IMG/VR virus record: IMGVR_UViG_3300042090_000847
Location: 1-29,209 of that record
Strand: one strand, 5' to 3'
Length of the DNA: 29,209 bases
Source of the DNA: a virus
The position numbers and the translations under genes were made by a program. Positions 21,884 through 28,745 of the stretch are shown here, in pieces (within the stretch, counting starts at the first letter, position 1; every line of letters begins with the position of its first letter). Below the pieces are notes generated by a model that worked only from the letters and a program-made list of their open reading frames with translations, did not search any database and had not been told where the DNA came from.

Positions 21884-22577
21884 GCATTCCTCCCGTCATA
21901 TCCTGCATTCCTCCTGTTGTATTCATCCATGGGAGAGGGATGATTGTGCCACTTGCTGACGGAGCTTTAAAAGTGGCTATCGATGCTTGAGCACCATCTG
22001 TTGTTGTAAAACTCCATGTAGGGTTAGTTGCCGTTGCAGAGGTTTGCACCAAATAAGACATATAAGCAGCTATGTTAAATGATCCTCCTGAATTAAATGC
22101 TTGTCCGATCGGCGCACTATAACTGCCATTAATCGTAACTGTCCCCACGGCATTTACGGCACTCATTCCCGTTATAACAACCTCATTGTTTACCGATGGA
22201 GTAACACTACCCGGCTGAACCGTGTTTCCATAATTTTGCGTTCCTGTATTTTGTTGATCAAAGGCAGAGGATGTGGCAGTGCCAGAAAATGCCATAATGC
22301 ATATTGTTGGGTTATATGATGAAGTCGAATTGGAAAATGTATGCGAAGCGCTTGTTGTTGGATTTACTACATAATATATCTGCTGATATCCATTAGAAGA
22401 AACTTGCGTAAGATTTGACCATGTATTGCCAACACTATCGGTAATAGTTAATGATGAGTTCTGAGCAGCGGAAATTACCACGATTAGTGTTGCGCCAGTC
22501 GTGTTGATTGCCGGACTCGTAACAGTTGCCGAATTTGTACTAGCGGCGCTCGTTGATGCTATAAGGGAGATCGCCAT
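21876..22577 (-). CDS. Beta-sandwich virion protein with Gly/Met tail (233 aa)
   Basis: The ATG follows the portal stop directly (TAGATG). The sequence is Ser/Thr/Asn-rich, with LIVVISAAQNSSLTITDSVG, NTWSNLTQ, YQQIYYVVNPTTSASHTFSN and ICIMAFSGTATSSAFDQQNT, typical of an Ig-like adhesion or decoration fold. The C-terminus is a short linker with PLPWMNTTGGMQDMTGGMHG. It overlaps the next gene by eight bases. A surface-exposed decoration or carbohydrate-binding role is inferred from fold and place. Confidence 0.6.
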   Translation of the reverse strand: MAISLIASTSAASTNSATVTSPAINTTGATLIVVISAAQNSSLTITDSVGNTWSNLTQVSSNGYQQIYYVVNPTTSASHTFSNSTSSYNPTICIMAFSGTATSSAFDQQNTGTQNYGNTVQPGSVTPSVNNEVVITGMSAVNAVGTVTINGSYSAPIGQAFNSGGSFNIAAYMSYLVQTSATATNPTWSFTTTDGAQASIATFKAPSASGTIIPLPWMNTTGGMQDMTGGMHG

Positions 22578-25049
22578 CTAATGCACCCCTACTATATTTC
22601 CATTTTCATCGCGCATGATCTGTTTAGGGCGCGCTATCGCCTGTGTCAGATTTTGATGAGCATTCATCATGCCTTGATGCGATTGTTGAATACCCTGAAG
22701 TGTATTTCTCAATTCAGATATAACAGTCGTCATTAAATCATTCAGATTGGGTCCAAGAATATCGCCAGTGCTTGCAGGAATTGATGGATCGTTACCGCCT
22801 TCGGCAACTGCCTTAGCCCCGGCCGAAATCTTGGCAACAATAATTTTAGTCTCACTCTCAAGTTTTGCCTTAGCCATATCAAGTTGACCCTGTAGCTGGA
22901 TTTTAAATTTCTCAACCTCGGCATCGACCTTTCCTTGATTGGCATCCACTTGAGCCTGCATGGTCAGTCTCTTCTGTTCATCATCCGATTTCTGTTTTTC
23001 AATTGCTAGGTCTGCCTGTAATCGTGCCTGCCCTAATTGTTGTTCTCCCTGAATTTTCATCATCTCAGGATTCGGCTTCGGGGGACCGTCGGCATCCTTT
23101 TCAAGTTTATGAATTGCAACTTCAAACGCTGTCTCAAGTTCTTTACCCACCTTAAAGCCGCGAATGCCAAATTCCAGCATTTTACCAAGCAATGGCGCGA
23201 GGTCAGGATTCTGCACGGATTGTGCAGCTTGGATAAACTTACCAGCGGCCTCGAGGAATTCAACCCGGGCAGCCTTGTCAGCCTCCTGATCTACCTTGAG
23301 CGTACTATCGGTTTCAATGTCGATCTTGTAGCTTAGCGTAATCTCATCGCGCAGGAGCTTTTCAATCTCTTCCCATGTAGGATTCTCCATTAATTCGTCC
23401 ATGTCCTCTTGATCACATTTCTGGAGCCAGTCGGGCAGTGGCGGAAGCTGAGGTGGTTGGGCGGGCGGCATTCCATGTTGCTGAGGCTGCTGTTTCTGCA
23501 TTTGCGCGAATTGCTGCAAGGTTTTCATTCTGAACTGTACTAATTGCTTCTCGGCCTCAGTTAACAACTGCACACCGCAAATCTTCTTGATGGTTTCTAT
23601 GCTGAAATGATTGGCAATAATCTCGGTGCCAATCTTAACCAAATCCCTGCAAAACCGCCTTACTTGCTCCTGCTTATCGTTAAGGCGCATTGTGCCGAAA
23701 TTGCTTTTGATATTCTGTGCTGTAGCCGTCTCGTCAGGATCAGACTGGCCACGCATAATGTCGGCGGACCCGCTAATCTCATATAAATCCTGCTTTACTT
23801 TCTCACGTGCCTCGTAAAGCCCAAGCAATGTTTGAAGAATTTCCTCCATTGGTAAAAGAGCCATCACGCTCTTTAACCCACCCTTTTCAGCAAAAATAGC
23901 CCATTGTTCGACGGGAATAAGCTGGTTTTCCACTCCCTCGGCCAATAATCGCCCTATACCGGGTGCAGAAGCGTCATAGACGCCAGCTACTTTAACAGCC
24001 CGCGTAATAGCCCCTATACGGCTGGTAATCTCATCCAGTTCGCTGGCTTGGTCTTGCCATTCGATGTAATCAGGGACAGGGATCATATCGTCATTGGCAA
24101 GCGTAGCATAGAGGGGCTTGGGGAACGGCCAGAAATCCTCTAGCTGGAGAGGGTCGTTCTGCTCATCCAAAGGCCCATGCTGATAATCCTTGTGAACCCA
24201 TAAGACCTTTTTATCTTCTTTGTCCCAAATCTCATAAATAGTGGCCTTTTTCTCAACTTCATCATATTTGTTATCCTTTAAATCGTGAGGGGAATAATCG
24301 AGAGTAATATCCCCACCAATTTCCTCTCCAAATCGCTCTTTGAGCTCATCGCGGGTTAAATAGACTTTCCGCCAGCAAGCCGGAACTTCATCCCATGTGC
24401 GGCCGAAACAGTGTCCAAAGTCCTGCCAATGCACATAATCCCAGCAAATTACTTCGTTTTCAATATCCTCGCCTCCAGCATCTCCTGCGTCGGTGTGAGG
24501 ATCGGCTTTTTTTCCAGCATTTCCTTCATCATCTTCAATATTATCGGTGATTTCTTCGCCTTCGTCAGCGACTTCTTCATTCTCATTCTCCGTCTTATCG
24601 TGAAAATGCGGCTCATATCTGGCCCACACAAGACCTCTGCCCGGCAAAAGCCTATCTGTGACTGCCTGTCTTACGGCATCCCCAAAGCTTTCAGTGATAA
24701 AATAAGTAATCGAACGCTCCAGCACCATTGAACTTATGCGGCCCAGATCGTCTTTGTCGCGAAAGCGTCTCTCAATATCAGGTTTGGGGTTTTGTCCGAA
24801 CAGGGCGGGACGGGCGCTTTCAACAACAGACCAGAGAATGTTAAAGCGAGGAACTTTTTGTTCTCGGGGGCTGCGGTCGTCCTTGAACCGCCTGAGTATC
24901 TTTTTGCCCTTTTCTTCCCATTGCTTGCTTTTGCTTTCATAAAACCTTATTTCCTGCACCCACCGCTTAACCTTACGCGCTTCACCCAAAGCAGCTGCAA
25001 GGCCATCCTCATTAGCTTCGGTAGTAACGGAAGAACCCAGACTTGCCAT
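22578..25049 (-). CDS. Portal protein (P22-like, podovirus type)
   Basis: An 823-aa protein with EKGKKILRRFKDDRSPRE, RFNILWSVVESARPALFGQN, then PKPDIERRF near 84-96, and GRGLVWARYEPHF, the N-terminal signature of large podovirus portals. Residues of about 151-199 form an unusually acidic insertion (ENENEEVADEGEE, NIEDDEGNAG). GSADIMRGQSDPDETATAQN lies near residue 420. A Pro/Gln-rich stretch is near 515-535 (QKQQPQQHGMPPAQPPQLPP), and a long coiled coil at about 690-770 (QARLQADLAIEKQKSDDEQK) forms the barrel-like tail. Twelve copies would make the vertex ring for DNA packaging. Start overlaps the large terminase stop (TAATG). Confidence 0.85.
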   Translation of the reverse strand: MASLGSSVTTEANEDGLAAALGEARKVKRWVQEIRFYESKSKQWEEKGKKILRRFKDDRSPREQKVPRFNILWSVVESARPALFGQNPKPDIERRFRDKDDLGRISSMVLERSITYFITESFGDAVRQAVTDRLLPGRGLVWARYEPHFHDKTENENEEVADEGEEITDNIEDDEGNAGKKADPHTDAGDAGGEDIENEVICWDYVHWQDFGHCFGRTWDEVPACWRKVYLTRDELKERFGEEIGGDITLDYSPHDLKDNKYDEVEKKATIYEIWDKEDKKVLWVHKDYQHGPLDEQNDPLQLEDFWPFPKPLYATLANDDMIPVPDYIEWQDQASELDEITSRIGAITRAVKVAGVYDASAPGIGRLLAEGVENQLIPVEQWAIFAEKGGLKSVMALLPMEEILQTLLGLYEAREKVKQDLYEISGSADIMRGQSDPDETATAQNIKSNFGTMRLNDKQEQVRRFCRDLVKIGTEIIANHFSIETIKKICGVQLLTEAEKQLVQFRMKTLQQFAQMQKQQPQQHGMPPAQPPQLPPLPDWLQKCDQEDMDELMENPTWEEIEKLLRDEITLSYKIDIETDSTLKVDQEADKAARVEFLEAAGKFIQAAQSVQNPDLAPLLGKMLEFGIRGFKVGKELETAFEVAIHKLEKDADGPPKPNPEMMKIQGEQQLGQARLQADLAIEKQKSDDEQKRLTMQAQVDANQGKVDAEVEKFKIQLQGQLDMAKAKLESETKIIVAKISAGAKAVAEGGNDPSIPASTGDILGPNLNDLMTTVISELRNTLQGIQQSHQGMMNAHQNLTQAIARPKQIMRDENGNIVGVH

Positions 25050-26422
25050 TATATCCGTTCTCTGTAGTTTACCCCCATATTTTCAGGAAAAAACAGCTCA
25101 TTCGCAGTAATTTCATGTAAAAACCTGGGTTTTTCCTTGGTCTGGTCTTTTACAATACTTGCGTATACTTGTCCAATTATTTCAAAGGCGTCGCAATAAT
25201 GTGAGGACCAATCATGTTTGGGTTTTGCTTTGAATATCTTGTTATCTTCGTCATAGTCATAGTGATATTGGCGCAAAGCATTGATGCCAGATTTGCATGC
25301 ATCCTTATCGAACCAAGCCATATCAAGAACCTTTCGTGCCGCAGATATGCTATTCTGTTGGCTGGTAGCGGCTACAACCCGCATCTTTATTCCAAGAGCG
25401 TGGGCCTGTTGGACGATTGATCTCCCTCCCGCAGCTAAAAGCTTGTTAACTGCATCATGCGGAACATAATGTCCGTTCTCTTTGTAAATGTAAGGCTTGG
25501 AATGAAGTACATTGCAGTAATGCTCAATGTCACACTGGCTATTTTCATAACAATCTATCAAGCGAGCTTCGTTAAACGTCCTTTGGAAGAACCAAATGCT
25601 TGTGGCGTCATCATACCCCAAATCCCATGCGGTCTCTACTGGCAGTTCTGGATCGTAAATATTCGTTGTAAGTCTTCCTTGTGCCTCGGCCCTCTCCATC
25701 CATTCACCATAAACCGCTCCAAGTACCGCACTATCAAAAGAGCAATAATATTCCTGCCTAAAGAGTGAGTTGCCAATACTCTCTCCGTGTTCAGCCGTTA
25801 ATTCGCGCTTTTCTCTGGCAAGCTGCTCTGGGCTGAATACTCCAGTTTGATCGGCTGTTAGTCTTTGGCAAAACCAATCATCCGAATTTTGGGCTGATTC
25901 GAACATAGCCGCTGCATGATTGCGGCCACGCGGAGTAGTGATAAACACGGCCCATCCGTCATTCTCTGCAAAGATCGGTCTGAGATATCCCCATGATAAA
26001 GGATTAGCGATTGCCCATTCAGAGAACACCACGCCAGCCGGCGGCGAACCCACGAGACTGTTATAGTTATCCGATCCCACCACCTGCCATGTGCTACCGT
26101 TCTTGAACTTGATGAACATCTCCTGTTCATTCGTTGACTTGCGAATGTCCTCAGGAAAGGCTTCATCTATCCGTCGTTTGCCGGAATGGGGATTAACCGC
26201 ATTCCAGATGGCTTTACGCGCTTGGGCGGCTTCTGGTAGCATATGCCAATACGTGGCAGCACGTGTGCAAGCGGCCACCGCAGCCCAATGCAAGGCAACC
26301 TCGTCCTTTCCGCTTCGACGATGCCATGTCGCCATAGCCCGCTTTCCGCCAGATTGAAGGTATCGCCAAAGCTCAAGTTGGTATTCTCTAGGTTTCCAAT
26401 TGTAGGGGATATCGAAGGACAC
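25049..26422 (-). CDS. Terminase large subunit
   Basis: A 457-aa packaging motor. The ATPase has Walker A WHRRSGKD (33-40), Walker B GVVFSEWA (130-137) with the catalytic Glu135, and a coupling motif VFITTPRGRNHAA (159-171). The C-terminal nuclease begins at ETAWDLGYDDATSIWFFQ (263-280), with Asp267 and Asp271/272 as probable metal ligands, and continues to KAKPKHDWSSHYCDAFEI, with a further acidic residue. It packages DNA through the portal with the small terminase. The HRRSGKD form of Walker A is typical of podovirus-like terminases. The protein is complete and ends overlapping the portal start. Confidence 0.9.
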   Translation of the reverse strand: MSFDIPYNWKPREYQLELWRYLQSGGKRAMATWHRRSGKDEVALHWAAVAACTRAATYWHMLPEAAQARKAIWNAVNPHSGKRRIDEAFPEDIRKSTNEQEMFIKFKNGSTWQVVGSDNYNSLVGSPPAGVVFSEWAIANPLSWGYLRPIFAENDGWAVFITTPRGRNHAAAMFESAQNSDDWFCQRLTADQTGVFSPEQLAREKRELTAEHGESIGNSLFRQEYYCSFDSAVLGAVYGEWMERAEAQGRLTTNIYDPELPVETAWDLGYDDATSIWFFQRTFNEARLIDCYENSQCDIEHYCNVLHSKPYIYKENGHYVPHDAVNKLLAAGGRSIVQQAHALGIKMRVVAATSQQNSISAARKVLDMAWFDKDACKSGINALRQYHYDYDEDNKIFKAKPKHDWSSHYCDAFEIIGQVYASIVKDQTKEKPRFLHEITANELFFPENMGVNYRERI

Positions 26423-26428
26423 TCAAAT

Positions 26429-26635
26429 TTATTTCTTCCCTAATTTTTTATTAGCCTTCGCTCTAATCTCCGCCAAAGCTCCTGCGCTTAGATTACCCTT
26501 GTTGTATTGTTGGGTTGCTCTAGCCTTTGCATTCGCTGCATGGGATTTATCGGGGATGGGATATTTACGCTCAGAGGGTAAAGCGAATGTAGACTTCTTA
26601 AGGTTATCCCGTTTCTTACTTGTTAATTTTGACAT
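26429..26635 (-). CDS. Small phage protein with ALPSERKYPIPDKSHA motif (68 aa)
   Basis: Starts MSKLTSKKRDNLKKSTFALP at 26635, set by AGGA six bases upstream. A TTG start at 26659 would add eight residues without a better signal. The motif ALPSERKYPIPDKSHAANAK is well known in phage genomes, usually in small proteins or at the end of head proteins. The C-terminus is Lys-rich (IRAKANKKLGKK), so the protein may bind nucleic acid. It lies six bases before the large terminase. Confidence 0.75.
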   Translation of the reverse strand: MSKLTSKKRDNLKKSTFALPSERKYPIPDKSHAANAKARATQQYNKGNLSAGALAEIRAKANKKLGKK

Positions 26636-26708
26636 CTGGTGTCCTGAGTGTTGGGACAAGAATTCTATCTTCCCTTAACTTACTTACGATGAGACCATAC
26701 GTAATCCA

Positions 26709-26885
26709 TTAACACATCTCCTCTGCACGCTTGGTTGGATGACCACCTTTAGCTTTGCCATGCATTCCTTTGGTTGATCCCACTTCAATATATTTTCCAC
26801 GATATGTTTTATCTTGAGTATTTAAAGCCCCCTTATTCCCTTTGTTCTCAACATTAAATTCTTTTTTATGGGAATTTTTAGCCAT
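26709..26885 (-). CDS. Small basic protein between the terminase genes (58 aa)
   Basis: Starts MAKNSHKKEFNVENKGNKGA and continues with a basic, Gly/Lys-rich chain (VGSTKGMHGKAKGGHPTKRA). AGGAG lies six bases upstream of the ATG, and the start follows the small terminase stop by eight bases. It is too basic and polar for a membrane protein. A nucleic acid-binding helper of packaging is possible; the family is not recognised. Confidence 0.65.
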   Translation of the reverse strand: MAKNSHKKEFNVENKGNKGALNTQDKTYRGKYIEVGSTKGMHGKAKGGHPTKRAEEMC

Positions 26886-26893
26886 GGAAGCTC

Positions 26894-27301
26894 CTAGAAT
26901 TTGAGGATATTGACTGTGAAAGTCTGGGAACCCCTCTTATCATCTTCCTCAAACATATTCAAGTGCTTTCCCAATAACTCAAATGACTTAAGTGCAGCGG
27001 CAGGATTAGGTTCGTGGCGCTTGGGAATAGTGTTCTCCGCTGTTATTTTCAGTCCCCTTAAAACATATTCCGCATCTAGTCCCAACTTATCCGCAATGGT
27101 TTGTTTCTTTTTATCTATATAAGCCTTTATTTGAGGCTTTATTAGCAGTTTGTACCCTTGAGCGCAGGCAGAGTTTTTATTATACCCGGCGCGGATAGCC
27201 GCCTGCGTAGCATTGCTATCAATTAGATATTCATCCGCAAATCTTTGTTGCTGGGGGGTTAACATGCCCTTTCTATAATCTTCAGGCCGGACGCTAGGCA
27301 T
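26894..27301 (-). CDS. Terminase small subunit
   Basis: A 135-aa protein of the Terminase_2 type. LTPQQQRFADEYLIDSNATQ, then AAIRAGYNKNSACAQGYKLL, is the conserved DNA-binding helical region (about 14-53). IKAYIDKKKQTIADKLGLDA starts the oligomerisation part, and NPAAALKSFELLGKHLNMFE the C-terminal helix that meets the large subunit. It recognises the packaging site. ATG directly follows the stop of the 59-aa gene (TAAATG). Confidence 0.85.
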   Translation of the reverse strand: MPSVRPEDYRKGMLTPQQQRFADEYLIDSNATQAAIRAGYNKNSACAQGYKLLIKPQIKAYIDKKKQTIADKLGLDAEYVLRGLKITAENTIPKRHEPNPAAALKSFELLGKHLNMFEEDDKRGSQTFTVNILKF

Positions 27302-27481
27302 TTAATCATCGTCCCTATGTTTAACTTTGTCTTCCAGACGCTTTTTGCGTCTTTCATCTGCCCATCTAATATCAGCAGCATTCCGCGCAATTGAAGCCTT
27401 TCTTTCCGAAGAAAGGGATTGACTTCGCGCATTTCCGCCTTTGCGGCCTATTTCCTTAAGATATTCTGTAACTTCACTCAT
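27302..27481 (-). CDS. Small basic protein, first gene of the late block (59 aa)
   Basis: MSEVTEYLKEIGRKGGNARS, then SLSSERKASIARNAADIRWA and a basic end. The pattern GxxGGNARSxxLSxERxxxIARxAAxxRW is a widespread motif of small phage and plasmid proteins, proposed to bind DNA, with no proven role. No ribosome binding site is clear at the start. It abuts the small terminase gene and is probably the first gene of the late minus-strand transcript. Confidence 0.65.
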   Translation of the reverse strand: MSEVTEYLKEIGRKGGNARSQSLSSERKASIARNAADIRWADERRKKRLEDKVKHRDDD

Positions 27482-27561
27482 GGGTTAGTAATATGTTATC
27501 CTTATCGAGCACGCAACAGAGAAATAAGCAATATAATTACTCTATATACCCGAATTATCAC

Positions 27562-27589
27562 TTGACTGCTTACCGGCTTAGTATATAAT
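27562..27589 (+). promoter_or_regulatory. Strong sigma70-type early promoter
   Basis: TTGACT (27562-27567) and TATAAT (27584-27589) are separated by 16 bases in the divergent gap between the first late gene and the first plus-strand gene. Both boxes are near or at consensus. Transcription should begin at about 27596 and read the right-hand early genes. It would be recognised by host polymerase at once after infection. Confidence 0.8.
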
Positions 27590-27623
27590 AGGCATCTCAA
27601 GACAACCTCTCATGGTGCAATGA

Positions 27624-27773
27624 ATGTTGCCAACCCAAAAAGGATGTCACACATGCGGTGAAGAGAATATTTCACCCAACATAGAGGCATTCGAGATCAG
27701 TGGAAAAATAGTTTGCGATGAGTGCGCCGACGAGATTTTCGAGGATAACAGCCAATTCGGAGCAGGAGCATGA
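27624..27773 (+). CDS. Free-standing zinc-ribbon-like protein (49 aa)
   Basis: Starts MLPTQKGCHTCGEENISPNI. Cys8-x-x-Cys11 and Cys31-x-x-Cys34, 19 residues apart, make a small zinc-ribbon. It matches the last 42 residues of the 105-aa protein encoded at 28189, including a 73-bp perfect DNA repeat, so it is a duplicate of that domain without the N-terminal half. No ribosome binding site is visible; a three-codon ORF (ATG GTG CAA TGA) ends on its start codon and might couple translation. It ends in an ATGA overlap with the next gene. Confidence 0.55.
   Translation: MLPTQKGCHTCGEENISPNIEAFEISGKIVCDECADEIFEDNSQFGAGA
27690..27762 (+). repeat. 73-bp direct repeat, copy 1
   Basis: Identical to 28423-28495, 733 bp away. 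It encodes FEISGKIVCDECADEIFEDN and the following SQFG in both zinc-ribbon genes. Perfect identity over 73 bp means a recent duplication or ongoing gene conversion. Confidence 0.9.
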
Positions 27774-28192
27774 AAATGGATATAGAAGAAAAACACGCGG
27801 CTCAGGCTTGCAGTAAGCAAGAGTCTCAGCCCGAACCAACTGAGGAACAGCGGCTAATCAAAGAGGCAATTAGGATACTCGATCTTTCGGAAGGCGCTCA
27901 CCGTAGAGCAACAGCAAAAGGAAAAGAGGCATTCAAAGATGCTTGCTGGAAACTTACGCCAGAGGCGCGAGTGTTCATCGGAAGGCTGTACGACTTTGGC
28001 AAAGAGTTCCATGACACCGATGATAAAGTTTTGTCCTACTGGGAGGAAAACAAAATCAACGTGGTTGAGGCCGGGATGCACATGGTTCCGCATCTTATCC
28101 ATGATCCGATGGTGGAGATTTACATCGTCAGGGCGTTGGGAATTTTACAGGCCGAAGGCGTCCTTCACAACACGGGGGTAACTAAGTCATGA
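27770..28192 (+). CDS. Hypothetical early protein (140 aa)
   Basis: Starts MKMDIEEKHAAQACSKQESQ with an acidic, disordered N-terminus (about 1-35). A helical part follows: QRLIKEAIRILDLSEGAHRR, LTPEARVFIGRLYDFGKEFH, and a C-terminal IVRALGILQAEGVLHNTG. The start overlaps the stop of the zinc-ribbon gene (ATGA) and the end overlaps the next gene (ATGA). No family or active site is recognised. It is inserted between the two zinc-ribbon copies, so the duplication included or surrounded it. Confidence 0.6.
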   Translation: MKMDIEEKHAAQACSKQESQPEPTEEQRLIKEAIRILDLSEGAHRRATAKGKEAFKDACWKLTPEARVFIGRLYDFGKEFHDTDDKVLSYWEENKINVVEAGMHMVPHLIHDPMVEIYIVRALGILQAEGVLHNTGVTKS

Positions 28193-28506
28193 CAACACAA
28201 ACCACCAAAACAGCGATCATCAAAACCGAATGTGTATTTCCACCTATATCTATTAGGGATTTGGACTGGGAAGCAACAAAGGACGGATACGAGCCGGGCG
28301 ATCCACTGGGCCGAGGTTCAACCGAAAAACGCGCCATCAAAGACTTGGCCGAGCAGTATGCCGATAAAACCGGATGTTGTGAAACATGCGGCGAGGATGA
28401 ATTTAGCCCAAACATTGAAGCCTTCGAGATCAGTGGAAAAATAGTTTGCGATGAGTGCGCCGACGAGATTTTCGAGGATAACAGCCAATTCGGAGTTGGC
28501 GCTTAA
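28189..28506 (+). CDS. Early protein with DYEPG-like domain and C-terminal zinc ribbon (105 aa)
   Basis: The N-terminal part (about 18-57) has ISIRDLDWEATKDGYEPGDP, then GRGSTEKRAIKDLAEQ, resembling a small phage domain with a D-W...YEPG-x-P-x-G-x-G-x-T-x-x-x-A-I-x-D-L signature. The C-terminal part has Cys64-x-x-Cys67 and Cys87-x-x-Cys90, a zinc ribbon. Its end is duplicated in the 49-aa gene at 27624. It may be a nucleic acid- or protein-binding early regulator; no function is proven. Confidence 0.6.
   Translation: MTTQTTKTAIIKTECVFPPISIRDLDWEATKDGYEPGDPLGRGSTEKRAIKDLAEQYADKTGCCETCGEDEFSPNIEAFEISGKIVCDECADEIFEDNSQFGVGA
28423..28495 (+). repeat. 73-bp direct repeat, copy 2
   Basis: Second identical copy of the segment at 27690-27762, inside the C-terminal zinc ribbon of the 105-aa gene. 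Flanking bases differ at once (the codons after SQFG are GTT GGC GCT here and GCA GGA GCA in copy 1). Confidence 0.9.
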
Positions 28507-28529
28507 CCCCAACAGCAAAAGGACACCCT

Positions 28530-28745
28530 ATGCGTAAATTCCTCAACAAATGCCTCTGGATCACAATGCCCCCGGCATTCGCCATCGTACTGGCTTTTGC
28601 CTGTAACTGCGCCCTCAAAAGTGACGGGTTTTATATAGGCAATCCTCGCATTACCGTGGTCTATGAGTACGATCACCGTGCTTTCGATGCCGCCACGCAA
28701 GTCGCCAGCAACCGGCTTCCTGTGCCGATGAGGGGGAAGCCATGA
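28530..28745 (+). CDS. Small early membrane protein (71 aa)
   Basis: Starts MRKFLNKCLWITMPPAFAIV with AAGGA upstream. A single hydrophobic segment at about residues 9-28 (LWITMPPAFAIVLAFACNCA) anchors it in the membrane, followed by a polar domain (YIGNPRITVVYEYDHRAFDA). The Cys-rich end of the hydrophobic segment could suggest a lipoprotein-like or signal-anchor start, but there is no clean lipobox. Its stop overlaps the next start (ATGA). The role is unknown; early membrane proteins of phages often act in superinfection exclusion. Confidence 0.6.
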   Translation: MRKFLNKCLWITMPPAFAIVLAFACNCALKSDGFYIGNPRITVVYEYDHRAFDAATQVASNRLPVPMRGKP

